8,940 bases of DNA. Source: Acidobacteriaceae bacterium (GTDB taxonomy: Bacteria > Acidobacteriota > Terriglobia > Terriglobales > Acidobacteriaceae). The stretch lies in NCBI GenBank assembly GCA_003132825.1, contig PKYX01000134.1, forward strand, positions 3,594 through 12,533, in the 5' to 3' direction. Position numbers and translations under genes: made by a program. The notes under the pieces were generated by a model. That model searched no databases. It saw only the letters and a list, made by a program, of their open reading frames with translations, and was not told the origin of the DNA. Positions 1 through 6,231 of the stretch are shown piece after piece; within the stretch, counting starts at the first letter, position 1; every line of letters starts with the position of its first letter.

Positions 1-231
1 AGTATCTCTCGGCGAGGTGCGGTGGGCAATAGCCACTTTGCGCGATTTGAGTCGGACCAGTGGTGATGGGTTGGATCCCAGGTTTCCATTCGAGAGGGAA
101 CTTGTTCGCAACCCGCGCGTTCAAAAACTCGGTTCGCTCCCACGATCCTCCCCGGCACCGTAACACTTCAGGGAGTCAATTGGCGTAACATCGCCTGACT
201 ACATCAACAACAACCGAGTCACCCGCGCATC
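1..231. other. Left-edge stretch with no defensible gene
   Basis: Plus frame 2 is open from the window edge (position 2) to a TAA at 161-163, about 53 codons, and could be the last part of a gene entering from the left. The translation has no family motif I recognise, and its third-position GC (about 57%) is lower than in the clear genes nearby, so I do not call it. The region downstream of the minus-strand gene ending at 232 holds only a weak GGCG/CGCC hairpin and no T tract, so no terminator is called for that gene. Confidence 0.3.
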
Positions 232-681
232 CTACCCTGCGACAGATATGATTGGTCCTTCGGGGCCATCCAGGAGTGGTAATCGTACAGGAAGATAGCT
301 TATTAATTGTTCGTTGCCCCTGTCGTCGGCCACTATTGCTCTCGCGAAATCACCAATGACAGCCCTGAAGTGCTGACCATCCTTCGATACGGTCACTTGA
401 AACACTGTGCCCTTGCGTACGAAATTGGAGTCTACTTTACCGCTGGCGCCCGCCAAAGAGTCGGACTCGAGAACCAATCTGTCGAGAAGGTGAGCCTTAC
501 GAAGAGCGGCCAAGTCCCCGTAACGGCGGTTCTTGTTCTTGTAGTCCCTTTCTGCGCCTTTGACCATTTCGATCCAACCGGAAAATACTGACCAAGGATG
601 CTCGGATGGCACGCCAGATTGGGCGAATACGGTAGGACCAAATACGCTAAATAGGAGAAGGGCAACTGTCAGCCGTTTCAT
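232..681 (-). CDS. Small secreted protein of unknown function
   Basis: This 149-residue protein begins with a clear Sec signal peptide: basic MKR, a hydrophobic core at residues 4-13, and a likely signal peptidase I site after A20 (TVFA before QSG). The mature part is about 129 residues, mixed alpha/beta, without cysteines or membrane helices, so a soluble periplasmic or exported protein is likely. Residues 34-75 (a Trp-Ile-Glu helix, a Lys/Asn/Arg-rich turn, then YGDL...LLD) loosely resemble the region after the helix in pilin-like proteins, but there is no prepilin cleavage motif, so I do not assign it to that family. The ATG at 681 is supported by a GGAG ribosome-binding site (689-692) 7 nt upstream and a matching promoter. 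It appears to be a single-gene unit. No function is proposed. Confidence 0.8.
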   Translation of the reverse strand: MKRLTVALLLFSVFGPTVFAQSGVPSEHPWSVFSGWIEMVKGAERDYKNKNRRYGDLAALRKAHLLDRLVLESDSLAGASGKVDSNFVRKGTVFQVTVSKDGQHFRAVIGDFARAIVADDRGNEQLISYLPVRLPLLDGPEGPIISVAG

Positions 682-706
682 GACGCAACTCCAGCAGCAC
701 TACAAG

Positions 707-734
707 TTTGTACCCGCAAGAAGCTCATAGTCAA
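707..734 (-). promoter_or_regulatory. Promoter of the small secreted protein gene
   Basis: On the minus strand, TTGACT (729-734) is a 5/6 match to the sigma-70 -35 box. It is followed after 16 nt by TACAAA (707-712), a 4/6 match to the -10 box. Transcription would start near 700, giving a short leader that contains the GGAG ribosome-binding site. The boxes are read directly; promoter activity is inferred. Confidence 0.5.
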
Positions 735-735
735 C

Positions 736-759
736 TGAACAATCTCAGGTGAACAATCT
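736..759 (-). repeat. Pair of 10-bp direct repeats upstream of a -35 box
   Basis: TGAACAATCT occurs at 736-745 and again at 750-759 (AGATTGTTCA on the minus strand), a 14-bp period. The nearer copy ends just before the putative -35 box at 729-734. Placement suggests tandem binding sites for a regulator of the downstream secreted-protein gene; that role is inferred. Confidence 0.45.
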
Positions 760-818
760 GGAGACCCACACGATCCACTGCTGGCGATCGCGCAGCCATG
801 GTCCGAAAACCCAATATG

Positions 819-854
819 AAAAGCCCCTCGGAGCACTCCTCTTGAACGGGGGGC
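819..854 (-). terminator. Probable intrinsic terminator of the tRNA gene
   Basis: On the minus strand, GCCCCCCG (847-854) can pair with CGAGGGGC (823-830) with one mismatch, enclosing a 16-nt loop, and is followed by TTTT (819-822). It lies about 36 nt past the tRNA 3' end in the direction of transcription. The stem is GC-rich but the loop is large and the T tract short, so efficiency is uncertain. Confidence 0.5.
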
Positions 855-889
855 ATTTCCAATCTACTGAAAACACAAACCTTAAAATC

Positions 890-966
890 TGGGGGCCCCG
901 GGCGGAGTCGAACCGCCGACCAACGGTTTAGGAAACCGCTGCTCTATCCAACTGAGCTACGGGGCC
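890..966 (-). tRNA. tRNA-Arg (anticodon CCU)
   Basis: Read on the minus strand, the gene folds as a complete cloverleaf. Acceptor GGCCCCG (960-966) pairs with CGGGGCC (894-900). The D arm is GCTC...GAGC, and the anticodon stem is GCGGT/ACCGT with a 7-nt loop TTCCTAA. The T stem GGCGG/CCGCC closes a TTCGACT loop. The loop places CCT at positions 34-36, which reads the arginine codon AGG. The 3' CCA is encoded in the genome (890-892). The discriminator base is C (893), whereas tRNA-Arg in Escherichia coli usually has A or G. This isoacceptor is normally a low-abundance tRNA in GC-rich genomes. A promoter and a terminator flank it, so it looks monocistronic. Its 5' end abuts a partial tRNA copy. 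Confidence 0.95.
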
Positions 967-983
967 AACTGAGCTACAGGCCC
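965..983 (-). repeat. tRNA 5'-end fragment next to tRNA-Arg
   Basis: On the minus strand, positions 983-965 read GGGCCTGTAGCTCAGTTGG, which looks like the acceptor strand and first half of the D arm of a tRNA. Its last two G's are the first two bases of the intact tRNA-Arg. The 17-bp blocks 948-964 and 965-981 form a tandem repeat sharing CCAACTGAGCTAC on the plus strand. The fragment's acceptor strand differs from that of tRNA-Arg, so it may come from a different tRNA rather than a simple duplication. It would lie in the pre-tRNA leader removed by RNase P. Confidence 0.75.
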
Positions 984-999
984 AATGCGACTGAGCCCG

Positions 1000-1008
1000 A
1001 TTATCTCA
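1000..1008 (-). promoter_or_regulatory. Extended -10 promoter of the tRNA gene
   Basis: The minus strand reads TGAGATAAT at 1008-1000: an extended TGn followed by GATAAT, a 5/6 match to the -10 consensus. No convincing -35 box lies 16-18 nt upstream, which an extended -10 can tolerate. Initiation would fall near 993, giving a leader of roughly 27 nt that includes the tRNA-like fragment. Confidence 0.45.
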
Positions 1009-1170
1009 CGCCCGTTTTAACCGCCAGGCAGAACGCGGGACGGCCGAAGATCGGCCACGAGGGAGGCAAGAAAACAATCTGTCCAGCTCTACAGCTGCGT
1101 TGCGAAGGTATCTATCGGCCGGCGGTAGATCTAGGGTACAGGCTGGTTGTGATGCAGCGCCCGTCTAAAT

Positions 1171-1752
1171 TCAGGTGGGAAGAGCGTTACTTTCGGCGCC
1201 GTTGTCATCCTGCATCCGCAAATACACCATGTACAGGACCACCGCCAAATTCACGATCAGCAGCGATAGGTGGAACAGACTCAGCCTGCGAATCAACTCA
1301 ACCACCTCAAATGGCAGGTAGATCGCTCCTGAGATCAGGGCAATCCACTCCGCCCAGGCTCTCGCTTTCCACAGTCCATAAGCCTCCACGAAGCGCAGGA
1401 TGGAGTAAATCACGGCCACTCCCGCGAAACTCCACAGTTTCTTGTCCGTGACCCGATTCGCGGAACGCATCAGCAGGCGAGACAGGCGATGGTCGGGACT
1501 GATGTGCAGCAGCCGCAGCAGGTTCTGGGCGATTTCCGAGGTATCCCGGTGAAGCAACAGAAGCACTCCGAATCCCGCCGCCAGCACCACCAGCCCTTTG
1601 CTGAGCTCGAACGAGGCAACCGCGCGCAGGACTTTGACTTGGCCGGCCCGCCCTCGCAAGTCGAGAGCAGCCCGGAGCTGTGGGTTCGGTTTCATGTGGA
1701 AGTCGACCGTCGCAGGCCCCTTGGGGGTAATTCTATCGGTGGAGACGGGCAT
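1171..1752 (-). CDS. DUF2127 family membrane protein
   Basis: This 193-residue protein has four predicted membrane helices at about 50-68, 107-127, 133-153 and 158-178, after a polar N-terminus of about 45 residues. The segment RFVEAYGLWKARAWAEWIALISG and the following YLPFEVVEL (about 120-153) match the pattern I associate with DUF2127, an uncharacterised inner-membrane family. The family has no established biochemical function and I propose none. The ATG at 1752 lies 13 bp after the stop of the upstream phosphoesterase gene, so the two are probably co-transcribed and may be translationally coupled; no strong ribosome-binding site is visible. An internal ATG at codon 20 is an alternative start. 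No convincing terminator follows: the perfect inverted repeat at 1042-1056 has a 3-nt loop and no T tract. Confidence 0.85.
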   Translation of the reverse strand: MPVSTDRITPKGPATVDFHMKPNPQLRAALDLRGRAGQVKVLRAVASFELSKGLVVLAAGFGVLLLLHRDTSEIAQNLLRLLHISPDHRLSRLLMRSANRVTDKKLWSFAGVAVIYSILRFVEAYGLWKARAWAEWIALISGAIYLPFEVVELIRRLSLFHLSLLIVNLAVVLYMVYLRMQDDNGAESNALPT

Positions 1753-1765
1753 AAGATAGCTCGGC

Positions 1766-2740
1766 CTAGTGATTCCGGGTGCGGACGCTGGCCCGCAGCT
1801 CGTTCACAATCTCTTGCGCGGCTTCGCGTGCCGCCTGCTGCTCGGTCACCTCGAACGAAATGGCTCCCACCCGGGCGTGTCCGCCACCTCCGTAGCGCTC
1901 GCAGATCTTCGCCAGGTTTACCTCGGGTTCCGAGCTTGCCCAGGGATTCGAGCCCACGGAAACCTTCACGCGAAAGCTGCTTTTGCTGAGGCCCACGCTG
2001 TAAATGGACTCGGGATGGAGGTAATAGGGAACAAATTTGTTGTAGCCTTCAAAGTCCAGATCGGTGACGTCAAAAAAGATCGTTCCGTCCTTCGATTCGG
2101 TGCGCTCCTTAAGGATTGATATCGACCGCTGGTGGCGTTCCAACAGTGGCGGCAGGAGCTCGGCGACGAAAGGCTCTTCGAGGATCTCGGCCAGCGGTTT
2201 GGTGGCCAAAAGGGGAATCAGCCGCGGCCCGAAGCTGTAATCTCGCGAGGACTCAATCACCATGGTCAGTTTCATGGCCGGGGCTTGCATTTCGACCGCG
2301 CTGCGGGCATCGGGATAAAGCGCTCCGTCGACGATGTCGGTCCAGTGGACCAGCTCGGCCACGGGAGCTGGATCAAACCCGAAATGCTCCTGAGCTACCA
2401 TGGCAATGAAGCTGGTGCAGGACTTGAAGTCGGGATCGTAAAATTTGCGGTTGCTCTGGTCCTGTTCGAAATGGGCGGCGTCTTCCGGGGTCAGGAAGGC
2501 ACTCTGATGGTGGTCGAACCACCAGGTGATCTTCGGCGAGCTGGAATACTTGAAGTCCACGATAGCGTTTTCTTCGCCGTTAAACTGGGCTTCATCAAAT
2601 AGCGCGCCCGCACGGTGCAGCAGGCCGGAAAAGACAAATTCGGCATCGCCGCGGATGCGCTCGCGGTAGAAGCGGGAAAACAAGGCCGCCGATGACGCCC
2701 CGTCAAAGCATTTGTCGTGATAAAAGACCCGAACTTTCAA
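1766..2740 (-). CDS. DHH/DHHA1 family phosphoesterase
   Basis: This 324-residue protein has the two-domain layout of DHH phosphoesterases (relatives include NrnA and RecJ). The N-terminal domain shows HDKCFDG (H8, D13), D62 in IVDFKYS, the signature D76-H77-H78, and D135/D138 in HWTDIVDG. These are the expected ligands for a two-metal (usually Mn) centre. The C-terminal DHHA1 domain carries GGGGHARVGAISF at 284-296, the substrate-binding glycine motif. Family members hydrolyse short oligonucleotides, cyclic-dinucleotide products or pAp; which applies here cannot be read from sequence, and the length fits a small cytosolic enzyme rather than full RecJ. The start is TTG (2738-2740), supported by GGGAGG at 2745-2750. 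It is the first gene of a probable operon with the DUF2127 gene 13 bp downstream. Confidence 0.9.
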   Translation of the reverse strand: MKVRVFYHDKCFDGASSAALFSRFYRERIRGDAEFVFSGLLHRAGALFDEAQFNGEENAIVDFKYSSSPKITWWFDHHQSAFLTPEDAAHFEQDQSNRKFYDPDFKSCTSFIAMVAQEHFGFDPAPVAELVHWTDIVDGALYPDARSAVEMQAPAMKLTMVIESSRDYSFGPRLIPLLATKPLAEILEEPFVAELLPPLLERHQRSISILKERTESKDGTIFFDVTDLDFEGYNKFVPYYLHPESIYSVGLSKSSFRVKVSVGSNPWASSEPEVNLAKICERYGGGGHARVGAISFEVTEQQAAREAAQEIVNELRASVRTRNH

Positions 2741-2809
2741 ACATCCTCCCTCGAGGTCGTGCCTTCAACGGTCTGACGATCGCTTCCTCGACCTAAAGCA
2801 AAAGCAAAC

Positions 2810-2839
2810 AGGATGGCCATTTTCGACAGGTTCTGTCAA
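2810..2839 (-). promoter_or_regulatory. Candidate promoter of the DHH-DUF2127 operon
   Basis: The minus strand has a perfect TTGACA -35 box at 2834-2839. The best -10 at 18-nt spacing is CATCCT (2810-2815), only 3/6, so activity may need an activator. A 13-bp palindrome, GACAG-GTT-CTGTC (2825-2837), overlaps the -35 box and could be an operator. The operator role is inferred. Confidence 0.35.
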
Positions 2840-2867
2840 GCCGGGCCGCCGGGCGGAGCTCAGCCCC

Positions 2868-2905
2868 AAAAAAAACAAGCCGGCCTCCGCTGCTCGGGAG
2901 ACCGG
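2868..2905 (-). terminator. Intrinsic terminator of the zinc-ribbon membrane protein gene
   Basis: On the minus strand, CCGGTCTCC (2897-2905) pairs with GGAGGCCGG (2880-2888) over 9 bp with one G-U pair, around an 8-nt loop. CTTG and a run of eight T's (2868-2875) follow. This is a textbook rho-independent terminator, 57 bp past the stop codon at 2962. It also insulates the DHH operon from read-through. Confidence 0.88.
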
Positions 2906-2961
2906 TCGTTCGGAGACCAAACCGGGGGCGCGGCGGGGGAGGATGCCGTCACCGCTCCGGG

Positions 2962-3417
2962 CTAAGCGTTGGCCTGCTTCTCAGCGAGGTCTCCAATCAC
3001 GGGCAGCTTGAACATTTGGCCCTGGTTCGCCTTCAGCAGCAGGACGATCCAGACGATGAACAGGCCAAGGCTCAGCGTCATCCATAACAGAAAGGCGACT
3101 AGGTGACCGAGAATCGGGATGAAGGCCAGCACTGCCGCAACGATGGCCAAACCCACCCATAACACGATTGCAGCCACGTGCAGGAAGATGTTCTGAAAAC
3201 AATGGAACCGAACAAATCGGCTCTTATTGTATGGTTCTATCACTAAGAACAGGATGGCCGGAATAATGGTCACATAGGCCAGCATACCCGCAACATTGTC
3301 TGTCATCCCGCCGGTGCTGGCTGTGGATGGGGCGGCGGCCGAGGACTTGCTGCTACAAGCCGCGCACATCGTCGAACCCTCTGCTATTTGCATTCCACAC
3401 GAACTGCAAAACGCCAT
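2962..3417 (-). CDS. Zinc-ribbon membrane protein, DUF4870-like
   Basis: This 151-residue protein starts with a zinc ribbon, C4-x2-C7 and C18-x2-C21, in the form typical of short zinc-ribbon caps. A Ser/Ala/Thr linker (22-37) joins it to a membrane domain with helices at about 44-62, 76-100 and 103-128. The segment SRFVRFHCFQ (66-75) and the closing GQMFKLPVIGDLAE (133-146) resemble the conserved parts of DUF4870-type small membrane proteins. That family has no settled function, and the zinc ribbon suggests a protein- or nucleic-acid-contacting cytoplasmic head. The ATG at 3417 is preceded by an AGAGGGGGG tract (3421-3429) that can serve as ribosome-binding site. It is a single-gene unit, ended by the terminator at 2868-2905 and divergent from the acylase gene. 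Confidence 0.85.
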   Translation of the reverse strand: MAFCSSCGMQIAEGSTMCAACSSKSSAAAPSTASTGGMTDNVAGMLAYVTIIPAILFLVIEPYNKSRFVRFHCFQNIFLHVAAIVLWVGLAIVAAVLAFIPILGHLVAFLLWMTLSLGLFIVWIVLLLKANQGQMFKLPVIGDLAEKQANA

Positions 3418-3762
3418 GGTCCCCCCTCTACAAACCTGTCTCGCCCTGAGCCCGAGGACGGGCGGCCGCTCTGTTCCAAGGCGGGCTGCAACTTAGCAGA
3501 AACCCCTCCCTAAAGCAAACAGAATTCCGGCCCCCACTTCTCCCCAGTCCCCAATAACCTGGAGCCTGTTCCGCGGTCCCAGGTCCGAAGGCTTGGGTTA
3601 AGAGTCCTGCAGCCTGGTCGCTGACCGGCCGCCGGGGAGGGAGAAAAACCAAGAACCCGCAGCGCCCACCCGACCGGCGCAGTCGGCCGCCCTACCGACA
3701 TGGTTCGCGTTAGTGCCACCGTTTGTCTTTCGGTTGGCGCCGCGCCTAGAATCGTAAATCCT
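3418..3762. other. Divergent intergenic region
   Basis: This 345-base region separates the divergent zinc-ribbon protein gene and the acylase gene. It holds a CCTAAAGCAAACAG motif (3509-3522) resembling one upstream of the DHH gene. It also holds a GC-rich imperfect inverted repeat (CCGAC/GTCGG on the minus strand, about 3671-3688) and, at the right end, a candidate plus-strand promoter. Overlapping reading frames here are Pro/Arg/Gly-rich with no recognisable domain, so I see no additional gene and no riboswitch. Confidence 0.5.
3723..3752 (+). promoter_or_regulatory. Candidate promoter of the acylase gene
   Basis: TTGTCT (3723-3728, 4/6) and TAGAAT (3747-3752, 5/6) are separated by 18 nt. 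Initiation about 7 nt later would fall just before the ATG at 3763, implying a leaderless or nearly leaderless message. This agrees with the lack of a ribosome-binding site there, and it would exclude the ATG at 3700. Confidence 0.4.
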
Positions 3763-6204
3763 ATGGCCACTGGCGTTGCTGTCCTTGCTCCCCGATCGGG
3801 CTGGCGGTGGTGGAAGGTCTCAGCTTCCCTGCTCGGTCTGCTGGTGCTCGCCGCGTTTGCGATCATCGTATGGTTCTATTCGATGGCCAGATCCGCCCTG
3901 CCACAACTGGACGGTACGCTCGGAGTCTCTGGGCTGGGAGCCCCGGTCACGGTCACCCGAGATGGGCACGGGGTTCCTACAATCGCGGCGGCCACTCTCG
4001 CGGATCTCTTCTTCGCACAAGGCTACGTCACCGCCCAGGACCGGCTCTGGCAGATGGACATCCTGCGACGCTTCGCCGCCGGCGACTTGGCAGAAATCAT
4101 CGGCCCGGACCTGCTCGATCATGATCGGCAGCAGAGAATCCTCGGGCTGCGAGTGGCGGCGCGCCAGGCTGTAGAAGTCGCTTCGACCGAAGACCGTCTA
4201 TATTTTGCGGCCTATGCCAGAGGCGTGAACGCATACCTGCAATCGCACCGCAACCGCTTGCCACTCGAATTCCGCATCCTCGGCTACTCGCCGCGTCCCT
4301 GGGTGCCCGAAGACAGCATGCTGATCGCTGCTCAAATGGTGGAGGACCTCAGCGCCAGCCCCCGCGCCGCGCTCACTCGGGAGAAGATTCTTGCCCGGCT
4401 CGGACCCGAGCTCACCGCCGACCTCTATGTGAATTCATCCTGGCATGATCGCCCCCCCACCGTGATGCCGCCCGGGGCCGACCAGGGGACTGGCGATGAC
4501 GGTGACTCCCCGGTAGCAGGCTCGGTCGCCCGCGAGCGCCAAGCGCCCTTCCCCGCCCCGGAAACCTTGGTGGATTCGCCTCCGGTCGTCGGTTCGAATA
4601 ACTGGGTTGTGTCCGGGGCGCACACGGTTTCCGGCAAGCCGTTGCTGTCGGACGATATGCATCTTGGGCACCAGATGCCCAACCTGTGGTACGAAGCCCA
4701 CCTGCGCTCCGGGAGCTTCGATGTCGTCGGGGTTACCCTGCCTGGTCTGCCCTACGTGATCGTCGGCCACAACCAACGCATCGCCTGGGGATGCACCAAC
4801 ATTGGTCCGACGGTCGAAGACGCATACGTCGAAACCTTCAATGCCACCGGGCAATATCAGACTCCGGAGGGGTGGAAAATTCCGGAACATCGTCAGGAAG
4901 TCATCCATGTGAAGGGGAAGCCGGACGTAGCGCTGGATGTGATCCTCACCCGGCACGGTCCGATTGTCAGCCAATTGGAGCCGGGAGAGAACCGCCAACT
5001 AGCATTGCGATGGACCCTGTACGACGGAATCCATAATCCTTTTCTTGAACTCGATGCGGCGCAGAACTGGGAGCAGTTTCGGCACGCGCTTTCGAGCTTT
5101 GACGCCCCCGGTCAGAACTTTGTGTACGCCGACGTGGACGGCAATATCGGCTACCAGGCGGCAGCGAAGATCCCCATCCGGGCCGCAGGCGACGGCAGCC
5201 TGCCGGAGGTGGGCAGTGACAATGCTCACGAATGGATCGGCTACATTCCCTTCGACCAGTTGCCCAGCATTCTCAATCCTCCCTCCGGGATTTTGGCCAC
5301 CGCCAACAGCCGGATCACGCCCGACGGCTATCGCTATTCGATCAGCACGGGATGGCAGGCTCCTTGGCGGTCCGAGCGCATCTATCATGTGCTCGAGTCG
5401 GGCAGGAGGTTCACCGCCGCCGACATGCTGTCGCTTGAAACCGACGTCCGCTCCGAAGCCGAACGCTATTTCGGGGAGCGCTTCGTCTACGCCGTCGACC
5501 ACGCCCAGAGCCCCTCGGTTCGAGCCCGGCAGGCGGCTGACATCCTGCGCCAGTGGGACGGCCGTATGATGGCCGACTCGGCCGCACCCACCATCGAGTC
5601 CGTGGCCCGGGGCACGCTGACGCGGTTGCTGCTCCAACCGAAACTAGGCCCGGCGCCCGAGAACGCGCGCGAATCCGAAGCCGCACTCAACTGGAAGAGC
5701 TATCGCTCGGGGATGCAGTCGGTTTGGCTGGAGAACGTGGTCTCCCACCAGCCGGGGCGCTGGCTGCCGCCGGGCTATTCCGACTATAACCAGCTCCTGG
5801 CAGCGGCAGTCGAGGCAGCCGTCGGCGCAAGCGATGCCCCCCCGGATCTGAAGGCGTGGCATTGGGGCAATTTCAATCCGGTCGAGATAGAGAACAAGGT
5901 CTTGCAGGGGATTCCGATCCTCGGTCGCTCGACCGGCCCGGGCGTCGAGCCGCAATCGGGCAGTGGATTCACGGTCAAGGCGGTGACCCGCACTCACGGG
6001 CCGTCGGAACGCATGACCGTCGACCTGTCGAATCTGGATGCCTCCACCCTGAATCTGGTAACCGGCGAGTCGGGGAATTTCCTCAGCCCCCACTATATGG
6101 ACCAGTGGGACGCCTGGTACCAGGGCTACACCTTCACTCTGCCTTTTTCAAAATCTGCGGTCGAGGCGTCGCAGGCGCATGCGTTGCGGCTTGAGCCCCA
6201 GTAG
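3763..6204 (+). CDS. Penicillin acylase family Ntn-hydrolase
   Basis: A protein of about 813 residues with the full penicillin amidase (peptidase S45) architecture. An N-terminal membrane helix (22-41) suggests an anchored or exported periplasmic precursor. The alpha chain contains AQDRLWQMD (91-99). A Gly/Asp/Ser-rich linker (about 237-277) precedes the autoproteolytic site G-S278-N-N-W, where Ser278 becomes the beta-chain nucleophile. The beta chain shows ATANSR with Asn515 (beta 238) and Arg539 (beta 262), near the catalytic Asn241 and Arg263 of Escherichia coli penicillin G acylase. SGNFLSPHYMDQW follows near the C-terminus. Beta residue 23 is His300, as in glutaryl-7-ACA acylase and the AHL acylase PvdQ, where penicillin G acylase has Gln. 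An acyl-amide substrate other than penicillin G is therefore likelier, but unproven. An ATG at 3700 would add 21 residues. Neither start has a good ribosome-binding site; I prefer 3763 because of the promoter position. Confidence 0.92.
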   Translation: MATGVAVLAPRSGWRWWKVSASLLGLLVLAAFAIIVWFYSMARSALPQLDGTLGVSGLGAPVTVTRDGHGVPTIAAATLADLFFAQGYVTAQDRLWQMDILRRFAAGDLAEIIGPDLLDHDRQQRILGLRVAARQAVEVASTEDRLYFAAYARGVNAYLQSHRNRLPLEFRILGYSPRPWVPEDSMLIAAQMVEDLSASPRAALTREKILARLGPELTADLYVNSSWHDRPPTVMPPGADQGTGDDGDSPVAGSVARERQAPFPAPETLVDSPPVVGSNNWVVSGAHTVSGKPLLSDDMHLGHQMPNLWYEAHLRSGSFDVVGVTLPGLPYVIVGHNQRIAWGCTNIGPTVEDAYVETFNATGQYQTPEGWKIPEHRQEVIHVKGKPDVALDVILTRHGPIVSQLEPGENRQLALRWTLYDGIHNPFLELDAAQNWEQFRHALSSFDAPGQNFVYADVDGNIGYQAAAKIPIRAAGDGSLPEVGSDNAHEWIGYIPFDQLPSILNPPSGILATANSRITPDGYRYSISTGWQAPWRSERIYHVLESGRRFTAADMLSLETDVRSEAERYFGERFVYAVDHAQSPSVRARQAADILRQWDGRMMADSAAPTIESVARGTLTRLLLQPKLGPAPENARESEAALNWKSYRSGMQSVWLENVVSHQPGRWLPPGYSDYNQLLAAAVEAAVGASDAPPDLKAWHWGNFNPVEIENKVLQGIPILGRSTGPGVEPQSGSGFTVKAVTRTHGPSERMTVDLSNLDASTLNLVTGESGNFLSPHYMDQWDAWYQGYTFTLPFSKSAVEASQAHALRLEPQ

Positions 6205-6231
6205 CTCTCAGCCGTCGGGTACAGTTTGGTG

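Noticed and set aside
2..163. Open plus frame at the left edge as the end of a real gene
   Set aside because: Too short, no motif, and third-position GC lower than in the neighbouring genes; kept only as a note.
749..931. Plus-strand 60-codon frame ending in GPRAESNRRPTV
   Set aside because: Its C-terminal part is the antisense of the tRNA-Arg gene, a well-known spurious translation; there is no ribosome-binding site or family match.
1042..1056. GGCCGA-AGA-TCGGCC inverted repeat as terminator of the DUF2127 gene
   Set aside because: Loop of 3 nt and no T tract on either strand; it also lies beyond a long gap after the stop codon.
4999..5637. Minus-strand 212-codon frame within the acylase gene
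   Set aside because: Antisense shadow of conserved acylase sequence, with no recognisable features.
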